Assembly (NCBI GenBank): GCA_002689565.1
Contig: NZGQ01000009.1
Span: 1 to 11,215 of the forward strand
Reading direction: 5' to 3'
DNA from: Methanobacteriota archaeon
GTDB lineage: Archaea > Thermoplasmatota > Poseidoniia > Poseidoniales > Poseidoniaceae
Length of the DNA: 11,215 bases
In this document: positions 1 to 7,596 of the stretch, one piece after another
Layout: each line of letters begins with the position of its first letter
Numbering within the stretch: position 1 is the stretch's first letter
Notes under the pieces: generated by a model
Databases searched by the model: none
Told to the model about the DNA's origin: nothing
Seen by the model: only the letters and a program-made list of their open reading frames with translations
Program-made: the position numbers and the translations under genes

Positions 1-1
1 A

Positions 2-256
2 ATCGGGGGAGGAATAGCAGGGGATTTCCCGATATGTGTTGTACCAATGCTTCGGCAAGATATGCAACAAAAAGCACCATTGTGGGGCTGGTTTGCTCAA
101 ATCTCTGAATCTACAGCTTCCTACGGAGGATATTCAGGAGCACCTCCGAGCGAGAAAATAACTTGGGGCAAATTATCGCCAGAAACTCCTATGCATATTA
201 TCGAATCAGATGCAACAATAGTTGCACCAATCCTTTTTTCTTATATCTTAAATTAA
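2..256 (+). CDS. dys: Deoxyhypusine synthase-like protein, C-terminal part (5' end outside window)
   Basis: The reading frame is open from base 2 to TAA at 254-256, so this is the last ~84 codons of a gene entering from the left. An internal ATG at 47 is not a credible start because the conserved sequence continues upstream. The family uses NAD and spermidine to make deoxyhypusine on a lysine of translation factor aIF5A; some bacterial relatives act in homospermidine or other polyamine chemistry. Visible hallmarks are a GGGIAGDFP stretch at the left edge, SGAPPSE, then TWGK, whose lysine (codon 170-172) matches the catalytic lysine of the family (human Lys329), and an ESDATIV(A)P ending. The wording around GDFPICVVP and YSGA resembles the bacterial-type subfamily rather than classical archaeal enzymes. 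By ungapped comparison from memory, classical His288, Asp313 and Asp316 positions are not conserved. The stop overlaps the stop of the convergent downstream gene. The family is secure; the exact substrate is not. Confidence 0.85.
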   Translation: MGGGIAGDFPICVVPMLRQDMQQKAPLWGWFAQISESTASYGGYSGAPPSEKITWGKLSPETPMHIIESDATIVAPILFSYILN

Positions 257-1227
257 TACGCAGATTTGCGGTTTTTCAATTCAATCATTGATAATACTAA
301 GCATGTGATACATGTAATCATTATGATCCACCAAGAAAATCCCATTCCGCTAGAAAACTCTTCTAGTACATCATCGGAGAAAATCAATTCTAGCGATGGA
401 ATGAATATCATAAACATCAATAGCACCAAAATCAAAAGAGAATAGATTACTGTACTAGCGATATTGTCGATTTTTTGCTTATCGTTGTAAAACTCAGAAG
501 ATAATTCTATCATTCCATAATTCTCCATGAAGGAAATACTCTTGAGCACAACAAGTCCTATGCTACAAAGAAGGAGAAACAACAACGAGTAGAAGAGGAA
601 ATTTCCTGCGGAGGTCCATCCACTCCAGTATTCAATCGAATCTTTAACACTAGATTTTTGCTCACCACAGTATTCTTCATCATATCCCCAAGTGCCATCT
701 GAGCAGCCTTCTTCGAGTCCCTTTTGTTGCTCTTCAGCGATCTTTTCTCTTGATTCATAATCATTCAGTGATCCCTGTGTATAGGTTAACGAATCAGACG
801 TTCCATAGCCTTCGTAAGTGACAGTCATAATTGTATTGGATAGGCCATAGCCTGCACTGACTTCCGCTCCGTCAGGAGATTCGCCAGAATAGGTGTACCA
901 TGAATTAGAACTAAATCCGGAAAGAATCATTATTGTTAAGAAAATACTACCTAAGAATATACTAACCTGTACCTTTCCATAAGCAGGATTATTTGTTGGA
1001 TTAGAATTTCTATTAGTGCGTTCTTTTTGAGCACTATTTTTGGTCCTAGTCCTAGTTTTTGATTTAGAACGAGTTTTGAAATCTGATTTAGTTGTCTTCT
1101 TTTTCTTCTTTTTTGGCGCCTCTCCCCATTCATATTCTCCTTCGCAAATAGGGCACTCAAACAACCCATAAGCATCATCATCCATTTCAATATCTTCGGA
1201 ACAATGTGGGCATTCTATGACTACCAT
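253..1227 (-). CDS. Membrane protein with N-terminal zinc ribbon, function unknown
   Basis: A 324-residue protein that I do not recognise as a named family. It begins with a short zinc ribbon (CPHC at residues 6-9 and CPIC at 25-28), followed by a strongly basic linker (residues 39-73, with six lysines in a row at 39-44). Four hydrophobic segments follow, at about 86-105, 209-228, 258-277 and 299-315. Between the first and second lies a ~100-residue acidic, Tyr/Gly/Ser-rich loop with two cysteines (175 and 187) that could form a disulfide outside the cell. The basic linker predicts that the zinc ribbon is cytoplasmic and the loop external, with a short basic C-terminus inside. The ATG at 1225-1227 lies ~27 nt downstream of a TATA-like CTATAA, fitting leaderless transcription. 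Its TAA shares the TTAA at 253-256 with the convergent neighbour. It may be a sensor or an assembly factor, but nothing in the sequence fixes a role. Confidence 0.75.
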   Translation of the reverse strand: MVVIECPHCSEDIEMDDDAYGLFECPICEGEYEWGEAPKKKKKKTTKSDFKTRSKSKTRTRTKNSAQKERTNRNSNPTNNPAYGKVQVSIFLGSIFLTIMILSGFSSNSWYTYSGESPDGAEVSAGYGLSNTIMTVTYEGYGTSDSLTYTQGSLNDYESREKIAEEQQKGLEEGCSDGTWGYDEEYCGEQKSSVKDSIEYWSGWTSAGNFLFYSLLFLLLCSIGLVVLKSISFMENYGMIELSSEFYNDKQKIDNIASTVIYSLLILVLLMFMIFIPSLELIFSDDVLEEFSSGMGFSWWIIMITCITCLVLSMIELKNRKSAY

Positions 1228-1250
1228 AGTTATTCACATATTCCTATGGG

Positions 1251-1256
1251 TTATAG
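1251..1256 (-). promoter_or_regulatory. TATA-like box for the zinc-ribbon membrane protein
   Basis: On the minus strand this reads CTATAA within AACTATAACC, centred ~27 nt upstream of the ATG at 1227. That spacing matches an archaeal TATA box serving a transcript that starts at or next to the start codon. No Shine-Dalgarno-like sequence lies between. The 80-bp gap to the divergent carboxypeptidase gene must hold both promoters. The plus-strand one is less clear (AT-rich stretch about 1279-1297). Confidence 0.5.
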
Positions 1257-1307
1257 TTCCACTCCCGGCAGTTTTGAACTTTCAATAGTCATATTGATGG
1301 TAGGCCG

Positions 1308-2753
1308 ATGCTTGGCACAACTATGCGCGGGCTTGCAGTCTTCCTTGCAATCTTGATTGTAGCCCCCACTTTGGTTACTGCAGAACAAAATTGGCCGGGC
1401 GAACCAGTAGACAATCACCTCTACATGACCTACGCAGCATTGACTCAAGAAGTCAATGATTGGGCTAATGATAATCCAGATATTGTACAGTTGTCAAGTA
1501 TTGGCAATTCCTACCTCAACAGAGAATTATGGATGGTTGTTTTGTCGGATTGGTCAATGGAAACAAAGAGTAACGGCGATGCAAAAGAGGTAATCTACAT
1601 CGATGGTGGCCATCATGGAAATGAATATCTTGGCACAGCCCTAGCTTGGTTAACTGCAAAATGGTACATCAATGAATGGAATGCTGGAAATGATGAAGCA
1701 GTAGATGTATTGCAAAGTACTGAATTACATATTCTGATTATGCTTAACCCCGATGGAAATGATGCTGACACAAGGCATAATCTGAATCTAACTACAGCAG
1801 CAAATCCATTCGTCAGCGAACCTGTTCCAACAGGAATCGATTTGAATCGAAATTATGACCACTATTGGGATGATTGTTCACCAAGCGACCCTTTTGCACC
1901 AGGTTCAGGTCCATTTAGTGAGCCAGAAACACGTGCCAATGCAGATTACATGAATGCATATGTCCAAGATGCAGATTTGTATGTCACAATGCACACAGGC
2001 GTTTGGATTATGCTCTACCCTTGGGGTAAGTGGCCAGATCAACCTCCAGATTGGGAACTATTCCATGGAATTAGAGATGAAGTAAATGGAAACATCTCAG
2101 ATATTCCAATTCAGAATGCAAATCAGGGATTATACCCTAACTGTGGTACTAGTCGTGACTACGGCTATGGCGTAATGGGTTTCCCCACATTTACTTTCGA
2201 AACTGATGATGATCAATTTTTACCAGGAACGTTTGAGGATGTAAACGATCGTCTCGGTGAAGAATTGGATGTAATGAGATACCTGATTAACAACATCTGG
2301 TACTGGAGAGCGCGCTTAGTTGTAGATAGTTTCAGTATAGAGGACGAAGAAGTAACGTTCACTGTGAATAATATGGGTCGCGCAAGTACAAGGAATGCAA
2401 CTTTACAATATGTTGACGGAGATGACATATTGTGGGAATCTGACAACTTTACCGCCAATGCCTCTAGCATTACCGAAGTAACCAGCAGTGGCTGGGACGA
2501 CTTACAAGGAGGAGAATGGAGATTATCATATCAAAAGCGCGTTGTACATTCATCTCAGTGGGTTAATGAGAGTGTAGAGCTATCACCCTACAGCAAGAGT
2601 TTGTTTGATCATTCAATTGAAATGCTGTTTTGGATTGCCCAAGTAGGTGCAATTCCAATAATTGTTGTCGCATTCGCATTCTGGTGGTCTAGAGAAGAGA
2701 AGCCATTTGATATCGAAGATGAGGCAGTATTAGAAGCTGAAATTATCGAGTGA
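1308..2753 (+). CDS. M14-family zinc carboxypeptidase, secreted and membrane-anchored
   Basis: A 481-residue metallocarboxypeptidase that removes C-terminal residues from peptides outside the membrane. A signal peptide occupies residues ~6-25, with a likely cut after the TA of LVTA. The M14 site is complete: zinc ligands H103 and E106 in HHGNE and H229 in VTMHTG, substrate-carboxylate residues N180 and R181 in LNRNY, and the catalytic glutamate E298 in TFTFE. After the catalytic domain come a β-rich domain (~340-430) and a C-terminal membrane helix (~439-460), with a short acidic cytoplasmic tail. The enzyme should therefore be tethered with its active site outside. Several N-X-S/T sites could be glycosylated. 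The start may instead be the ATG at 1323, which leaves a more typical signal peptide and places the AT-rich CATATT ~30 nt upstream. It is followed closely by an M17 aminopeptidase, suggesting shared use in peptide breakdown. Exact specificity is not readable. Confidence 0.9.
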   Translation: MLGTTMRGLAVFLAILIVAPTLVTAEQNWPGEPVDNHLYMTYAALTQEVNDWANDNPDIVQLSSIGNSYLNRELWMVVLSDWSMETKSNGDAKEVIYIDGGHHGNEYLGTALAWLTAKWYINEWNAGNDEAVDVLQSTELHILIMLNPDGNDADTRHNLNLTTAANPFVSEPVPTGIDLNRNYDHYWDDCSPSDPFAPGSGPFSEPETRANADYMNAYVQDADLYVTMHTGVWIMLYPWGKWPDQPPDWELFHGIRDEVNGNISDIPIQNANQGLYPNCGTSRDYGYGVMGFPTFTFETDDDQFLPGTFEDVNDRLGEELDVMRYLINNIWYWRARLVVDSFSIEDEEVTFTVNNMGRASTRNATLQYVDGDDILWESDNFTANASSITEVTSSGWDDLQGGEWRLSYQKRVVHSSQWVNESVELSPYSKSLFDHSIEMLFWIAQVGAIPIIVVAFAFWWSREEKPFDIEDEAVLEAEIIE

Positions 2754-2799
2754 ACCTTTTGATGCGCATCTTCAAGTGCCATGTGCATTTGGCCGAGAT

Positions 2800-2805
2800 A
2801 GGTGA
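2800..2805 (+). promoter_or_regulatory. Shine-Dalgarno-like site that supports the pepA start
   Basis: AGGTGA sits 4 nt before the ATG at 2810 and matches the core complementary to the 3' end of archaeal 16S rRNA. It is the main reason to prefer 2810 over the upstream GTG at 2750 or ATG at 2762. Those earlier starts would add up to 20 residues (MNLLMRIF...) that do not resemble the usual N-terminus of the family. Confidence 0.5.
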
Positions 2806-2809
2806 GCCA

Positions 2810-4306
2810 ATGCAGGTATCAGTAAACACCAACGAAAACATCAACGGAACCCTAGTTCTTCCTCTCTGGCAAGACAGCGAAAGTATGCCTTCAGGTAGCG
2901 AAGCAGGTGTGCCAAGAAGCCTCAAGAATCAAATTGACACGATTTTGGCAGCCAAGGATTTCAAAGCAAAATCTGGTACAGCCATGACTCTTGCTGGTAC
3001 CGATGGAGGCAAGGCCCTTCTTGTCGGTCTAGGAAAGTCAGATGATGCAACCCTTCAATCGATGAGAGAAGCCGGAGCAAAGGTAACTGCGAGCCTGTCA
3101 AAGATTCACGGCAAGACCATTACAATCAAGTTTTCAGGAATGGAAAACGATCACATGGGAGCATTTGTCGAGGGAATGATTCTGAGAGATTACTCCTATG
3201 ACAAGTACAAATCAAAAGACGATGATGATGACTCTGACGATAGCGAGATTACAGCTCACGTGACTTGTGAAGCAGACAAGACAGAAGATTTACAAAAATC
3301 AGCAAATCTTTCTTTGGCAGTTGCATCTGGAGTTTACCTAGCAAGAGACTTAGGAAACGCTCCACCAAACGATCTATACCCAATGGCATTCGCAGAACAA
3401 GCGATTGCCTTCGGAAATGAACATGACAATGTTAAGGTTACAATCATCAACTACGAACAGGCAATTTCCATGGGAATGGGTGGACTTGTTGGAGTCGGTA
3501 TGGGTTCAGCAAGGAAACCATGCATGGTAATTTTCGAAATTAACCCAGATATGCCTGGTCCAAGCCCTTGTGTTGTTGGTAAGGGAATAACATTCGACAC
3601 TGGTGGAATTTCTCTAAAGCCACCGCCCTCAATGGATGAAATGAAGTACGACATGCACGGATCAGCAACAACATTTGGACTGATGCAGGCTATTGTTGCC
3701 AGTGGGCACAAGGAGAGAGTAATCGGTGTTACTTGCATGGCAGAAAACATGCCATCATCCAACGCTCAACGTCCTGGAGACGTCATCAAGACTTACTCTG
3801 GTAAGACTGTTGAAGTACTGAACACTGATGCTGAAGGCCGCTTGGTACTTTCAGATGGTTTGTGGTACACAGGAACAGAACTGAATCCTTCCTACATCAT
3901 CGACCTAGCTACACTGACTGGTGCATGTGTGGTCGCTCTTGGCCACGAAGCTAGCGGACTTTGGTCCAACGATGACGATTTGAGAAACAAGATCAAGGAA
4001 GCAGGAGAACACTGTGGAGAAATCGCATGGCCTATGCCATTGTTCAAGGCATTCGAAAAGGAAATGACAGATTCGAAAATCGCAGATGTACGCAACCTTG
4101 GTGCAGGTCGCTGGGGAGGATCAAACACCGCAGCAGCATTCCTCAAGCAATTTATTCCAAACAAGGAAGGAAGCGATGAGCAGATACCATGGGCACACCT
4201 CGATATTGCTGGAACAGCATGGGGTGCTAAGACCAACAAGTTGGTCAAAACAGGTGCAACAGGAATCCATGTTAGGACTCTTCACCACTTGATTACAGGT
4301 CAGTAA
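2810..4306 (+). CDS. pepA: Leucyl aminopeptidase, family M17
   Basis: A 498-residue cytosolic two-metal aminopeptidase that removes N-terminal residues from peptides, usually as a hexamer. The M17 residues all fall in register with E. coli PepA: metal ligands K258, D263, D281, D340 and E342, and catalytic K270 and R344. The family signature NTDAEGRL is at 338-345. The length is close to E. coli PepA (503). The N-terminal domain (~1-165) carries an acidic Lys/Asp/Ser insertion at ~134-146 (SKDDDDDSDD) that is not typical of the family. The start at 2810 was chosen for its Shine-Dalgarno-like AGGTGA and for the family-like N-terminus MQVSVNT. A GTG at 2750 would overlap the carboxypeptidase stop by 4 nt. 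It probably shares a transcript with the upstream M14 gene. Its TAA directly abuts the TAA of the convergent aminotransferase (TAATTA, 4304-4309). Confidence 0.93.
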   Translation: MQVSVNTNENINGTLVLPLWQDSESMPSGSEAGVPRSLKNQIDTILAAKDFKAKSGTAMTLAGTDGGKALLVGLGKSDDATLQSMREAGAKVTASLSKIHGKTITIKFSGMENDHMGAFVEGMILRDYSYDKYKSKDDDDDSDDSEITAHVTCEADKTEDLQKSANLSLAVASGVYLARDLGNAPPNDLYPMAFAEQAIAFGNEHDNVKVTIINYEQAISMGMGGLVGVGMGSARKPCMVIFEINPDMPGPSPCVVGKGITFDTGGISLKPPPSMDEMKYDMHGSATTFGLMQAIVASGHKERVIGVTCMAENMPSSNAQRPGDVIKTYSGKTVEVLNTDAEGRLVLSDGLWYTGTELNPSYIIDLATLTGACVVALGHEASGLWSNDDDLRNKIKEAGEHCGEIAWPMPLFKAFEKEMTDSKIADVRNLGAGRWGGSNTAAAFLKQFIPNKEGSDEQIPWAHLDIAGTAWGAKTNKLVKTGATGIHVRTLHHLITGQ

Positions 4307-5779
4307 TTACTGTGAAAAGTGCTTAATTGCACGGCGTGTAATGTCGATTACCAAATCAACTTCTTCAGTTGTAATGTTGAAGTGAGGCGTGTATCTTAGT
4401 GCGTTAATTCCACCGTGGATTACGCCAAGTCCTTGTTTTCTACACCAAACTTCTACGTCATCAAAACCAACGACTTTCATCTTCTCAGGATCTAATTCTG
4501 CAGATAGAAGCAATCCAGTTCCTTGAACTTGAGTAATAGTCCCTGGTATTTCTTCAGCCAAAGCCTTGAGTTTGTCAACGAATTCTCGACCACGGTCTCG
4601 AATGTTTTGGCGAAGTTCAGGTGTTATCTTTTCCAAAACAGCAACAGCAGTTTCCAAAGCACGTGGGTTTGTAGTCATGGTATTTCCATAGATTCCAACA
4701 ACGTATAATTCAGCAGCTCTATCGTTTAGTCCGAGAACAGATAGTGGGTATTGGCCAGCGTTTAGTGCCTTAGACCATGTTTCGAGGTCTGGACCTTCTG
4801 CATCTTGGAAGCCTTCGTAATCGACCATAGATAGAGTCCCTTGGCCTCTAATTCCTGCCTGAATCGAATCAACGATTAGCATAGAGCCATGTTCATTTGT
4901 TAGTCGACGGGCCTCGTCATAGAAATCCCTGTCAATACATTGACCAGGATTTCCTTCTCCCTGAACTGGTTCAATCGACATGGATTCAATGAAATATCCT
5001 TCCTCATCAGCTTTAGCGAAGGCGGCTTGTAATGCTGAAACATCATTTGATGGTACCAGAATTAGATTATCTCTTTCAGCGAATGTTTTCAACACCTTGT
5101 CATATTTCCCTTTGCAAGAGTGAGATATCTGTGCAGGCCGATCTGTTCTTCCATGGAATGCCCTCTCAATTGCAAGTAATTTCACAGGTTTACCTTCATG
5201 GCGACCACCTGGTCCAGTCATATTCTTCGAATTAACGTCACATATTCTCATTGCAACAGTCATAGATTCGGATCCAGAATTCATACAAATGAACTTAGAA
5301 AACGGGCAACTATCGCGTGAGTGCCCCAATTCTTTTTTCAAGGCAGCAGCAAGCCTTGAGTGAGAAAAAGACGGCGTCATCACATTGGCCATGACGTGAT
5401 TTTGACTCATTGCATCGATGATGTCTTCAGGGCCGTGGCCACCACCCAACATTCCATATCCACCATTATCGTGAACTACAGCGCCGTGTGATGTTACAAT
5501 CCAAGGGCCTCTAGCTGCAACAGCAACATATGGATTGATTGTAGCAGGAGCATAGAAATTGACGAAATCTTCCTGAAGGTGAGAAACGAGGTCAGATTCG
5601 GACATCATCAGATGTTCGCTTGAGAACTCTTTTTGTTTGATATTGGCCTCTTCAATTGCTTGAATTAGGGTATTATCTCTAGATGCGAAATCTAGTACAA
5701 CATCGTTTGACAAACCGATGGTATCTGCTTTACCGCTGGAGGCGCGCATCCGGTCGAGAATTGCGATTACGTCTGTCAT
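4307..5779 (-). CDS. Class III PLP-dependent aminotransferase (acetylornithine/ornithine aminotransferase-like)
   Basis: A 490-residue fold-type I transaminase. It moves an amino group, probably from an ω-amine donor such as ornithine, acetylornithine or lysine, to a 2-oxo acid. Recognisable parts are NSGSES (PLP phosphate region), AFHGRT, EPVQGEG, the pyridine-binding aspartate D304 in IVDSIQAG, the Schiff-base lysine K337 in ETWSKALNAG, and NTMTTNP. The motif usually read as DE(V/I)Q is DSIQ here, and the D-to-K spacing is 33 residues, about four longer than in acetylornithine aminotransferase. This suggests a distinct subfamily, so I do not assign argD or lat. The start at 5779 (MTDVIAIL) is preferred to 5812 because the earlier ATG sits beside the TATA-like box rather than downstream of it. 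The N-terminal ~75 residues before the conserved core are longer than in ArgD. Neighbouring peptidases would supply free amino acids, but no partner biosynthetic gene is present. Confidence 0.85.
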   Translation of the reverse strand: MTDVIAILDRMRASSGKADTIGLSNDVVLDFASRDNTLIQAIEEANIKQKEFSSEHLMMSESDLVSHLQEDFVNFYAPATINPYVAVAARGPWIVTSHGAVVHDNGGYGMLGGGHGPEDIIDAMSQNHVMANVMTPSFSHSRLAAALKKELGHSRDSCPFSKFICMNSGSESMTVAMRICDVNSKNMTGPGGRHEGKPVKLLAIERAFHGRTDRPAQISHSCKGKYDKVLKTFAERDNLILVPSNDVSALQAAFAKADEEGYFIESMSIEPVQGEGNPGQCIDRDFYDEARRLTNEHGSMLIVDSIQAGIRGQGTLSMVDYEGFQDAEGPDLETWSKALNAGQYPLSVLGLNDRAAELYVVGIYGNTMTTNPRALETAVAVLEKITPELRQNIRDRGREFVDKLKALAEEIPGTITQVQGTGLLLSAELDPEKMKVVGFDDVEVWCRKQGLGVIHGGINALRYTPHFNITTEEVDLVIDITRRAIKHFSQ

Positions 5780-5800
5780 GAATAAAAGGCGGCACAGACG

Positions 5801-5806
5801 TATATT
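5801..5806 (-). promoter_or_regulatory. TATA-like box for the aminotransferase
   Basis: The minus strand reads GAATATACG, centred ~24 nt upstream of the ATG at 5779. This fits a leaderless archaeal promoter and argues against the longer start at 5812. The divergent gap 5780-5883 (104 bp) also holds the promoter of the plus-strand gene. Confidence 0.45.
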
Positions 5807-5850
5807 CAACATTGTCCTGATTTCGTGCGTTTTTCTAATCCTGCAGGCGA

Positions 5851-5860
5851 TTTTATCATA
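5851..5860 (+). promoter_or_regulatory. TATA-like box for the GIDE-domain gene
   Basis: TTTTATCATA is centred ~28 nt upstream of the ATG at 5884, the spacing expected for a leaderless archaeal transcript. No convincing Shine-Dalgarno sequence lies directly before the start (TATTGGTATTGCT). Confidence 0.5.
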
Positions 5861-5883
5861 GTCCGGAGAATATTGGTATTGCT

Positions 5884-7596
5884 ATGGGGGAGCAGAAACA
5901 AACTATCGACCACACTTCCCTGCAGCACGGGTTTTTTCAATTCACATTTCCACATACATGGAAAGGAATCATACCTTGGGTTCTTGCTGCAATAATGTTT
6001 CTTGCTTCTGGTGTCACTCTTTTGATTAGTTTGGATATTCCTGATGTACCACCGATTAGCGAAAGCCAGTATGTCGATTCATTAGATGAAATCGATGATG
6101 ATAAATCAGTAAGCCTTGGTGCTGGTTGGGAAATTGATGGAGACGCTAACTTTGCTGTAATAGAGGTCATAATTGTCGAAGGAACATTACTTCATGGATA
6201 TTGGGAGTATGATAGTGATGGGGAGAATTGTACCGATTATGTGGACTTCTACGATGATGAGATATTAATCGTAGAACCCCTTTCAGGTGGAGAGGGTTTC
6301 GACATAATTTGGTCTGATGAAATGGGTCCTGAGGTATCATATGACTCCCGTTCGTGCCCTGGATATGACGATTGGTACATTCATGAAGGGGATGAAATCG
6401 AGATATTCATGATGGAACTCGATGGTGAGTATTACATGCTTTCAGTAGGAGCTGAAGGTAACGAACCAGGAGAGAGAACAGAGAGAGAAGACGCTCAAAG
6501 AATTTCTTTATTGATTGTAATTTTGGCATCTGGCTTGATGATGATTACAACTCCAACATCTCTATCAGATGACATCAAGAATTTGAAACAGAGATGGGGT
6601 AATTTACCATTTGTACATGGTGAGCCTGGAAATTTAGCACCAGCGGACGGGCCATTGCGTGAGGTTGATGAAAACGATTGGGTATTACCGCCTCCTGGAT
6701 ATGAGACCTGGCCGGATAATCCATATGCTCCAAATGACGAAAGTGCGCTAATTGAGGAACATCCTGATGTCGTGGGAACACCTACCCCGGCTACATTTAC
6801 ATTATACTCAATAAACGGCATTATTTTCATAGTTACAGCACTGTGGTTAGCAAGCGATTTAACTGCAAGACACAGTGATACAGAACAGCAAATGATTGGT
6901 TTTTGGATGAAGATCGGAATCGTTCTTTTTTCCATACTATGGTCAATATTTGCATTTAGAAAATGGAAATTGATGCACAATATAATCGACACTCCCTCTA
7001 GTCGAGTTAGAAGCGTTGCAGTCGGCCCAGCAGAATTAGTAGGTCAGGTTAGACCTGGTCCAAAAGGCACGATGAGCGTGGACGTAGGCGGTAGTAGTTC
7101 TAGAAGAGTTCAGGGAGTAGTTTCTTTCAGATGGAAGGAAGAAGAACGAGTTTGTTCCAAAGACAAAGATGGCAAACAATCTTGTAAATGGGTTACTAGA
7201 AGGACCGACAAAGGTGGACGTGAATTCATACTCCATGATGGCACGGGAGGAATTCTGGTAGATCCGAACTCTTGGGATAAGGTCAACATGGGTGGCAGTC
7301 TATTCACTTGGGGGGCTAGCAATTGGCGTTGGACAGTATGGGTTTTAGCAGCTGGAGACCCTGTGTATTGCCTAGGACGTGTTGAGACAAGAACTCATGA
7401 TGAGCGTGAAGAAGGTATTGATACAACAATACCAAACTCTTTGCTAGTTGTACGTGGAAACCAAGACATTGGAATGCAGGTTCACTTGCATCGAGGGACA
7501 GAGTTGTCACTAATCGCAGGCTTGCGTTCAACTACCGAAGCAATTGTTGTTCCAATAGTAATGCTCTTGTTCAGTGCAATACCATTCCTTTGGTAA
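5884..7596 (+). CDS. Multi-spanning membrane protein with a GIDE (MUL1/BAM-like) domain, no RING finger
   Basis: A 570-residue membrane protein. Hydrophobic segments lie at ~29-49, 207-222, 310-324, 341-358 and 552-570. The first two flank an acidic, probably external region (50-206) with two cysteines (NCTDY, SCPGY). A Pro-rich linker (~245-305) follows. From ~367 to 545 the sequence matches the pattern of the GIDE domain, known from the mitochondrial E3 ligase MUL1/MAPL and from prokaryotic homologues: DTPSSRVRSVAVGPAEL(V)G, then FILHDGTGGILVDP, then GDPVYCLGRVE, and an LSLIAGLRS ending before the last helix. In MUL1 this domain lies between two membrane helices and is followed by a RING finger; here the protein ends after the last helix, so ubiquitin-type ligase activity is not expected. 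The prokaryotic function is unknown. It has its own TATA-like box, and its TAA directly abuts the stop of convergent dnaK. The domain call rests on remembered motifs. Confidence 0.8.
   Translation: MGEQKQTIDHTSLQHGFFQFTFPHTWKGIIPWVLAAIMFLASGVTLLISLDIPDVPPISESQYVDSLDEIDDDKSVSLGAGWEIDGDANFAVIEVIIVEGTLLHGYWEYDSDGENCTDYVDFYDDEILIVEPLSGGEGFDIIWSDEMGPEVSYDSRSCPGYDDWYIHEGDEIEIFMMELDGEYYMLSVGAEGNEPGERTEREDAQRISLLIVILASGLMMITTPTSLSDDIKNLKQRWGNLPFVHGEPGNLAPADGPLREVDENDWVLPPPGYETWPDNPYAPNDESALIEEHPDVVGTPTPATFTLYSINGIIFIVTALWLASDLTARHSDTEQQMIGFWMKIGIVLFSILWSIFAFRKWKLMHNIIDTPSSRVRSVAVGPAELVGQVRPGPKGTMSVDVGGSSSRRVQGVVSFRWKEEERVCSKDKDGKQSCKWVTRRTDKGGREFILHDGTGGILVDPNSWDKVNMGGSLFTWGASNWRWTVWVLAAGDPVYCLGRVETRTHDEREEGIDTTIPNSLLVVRGNQDIGMQVHLHRGTELSLIAGLRSTTEAIVVPIVMLLFSAIPFLW

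Noticed and set aside
4319..4332. GTGC-TTAATT-GCAC near the end of the aminotransferase, as a possible terminator.
   Set aside because: A four-base stem inside coding sequence with no following T-run on either strand.
6495..6992. A 165-codon minus-strand frame opposite the GIDE-domain gene.
   Set aside because: The plus strand carries clear membrane helices and the start of a recognisable domain; the antisense frame shows no domain or credible start signal.
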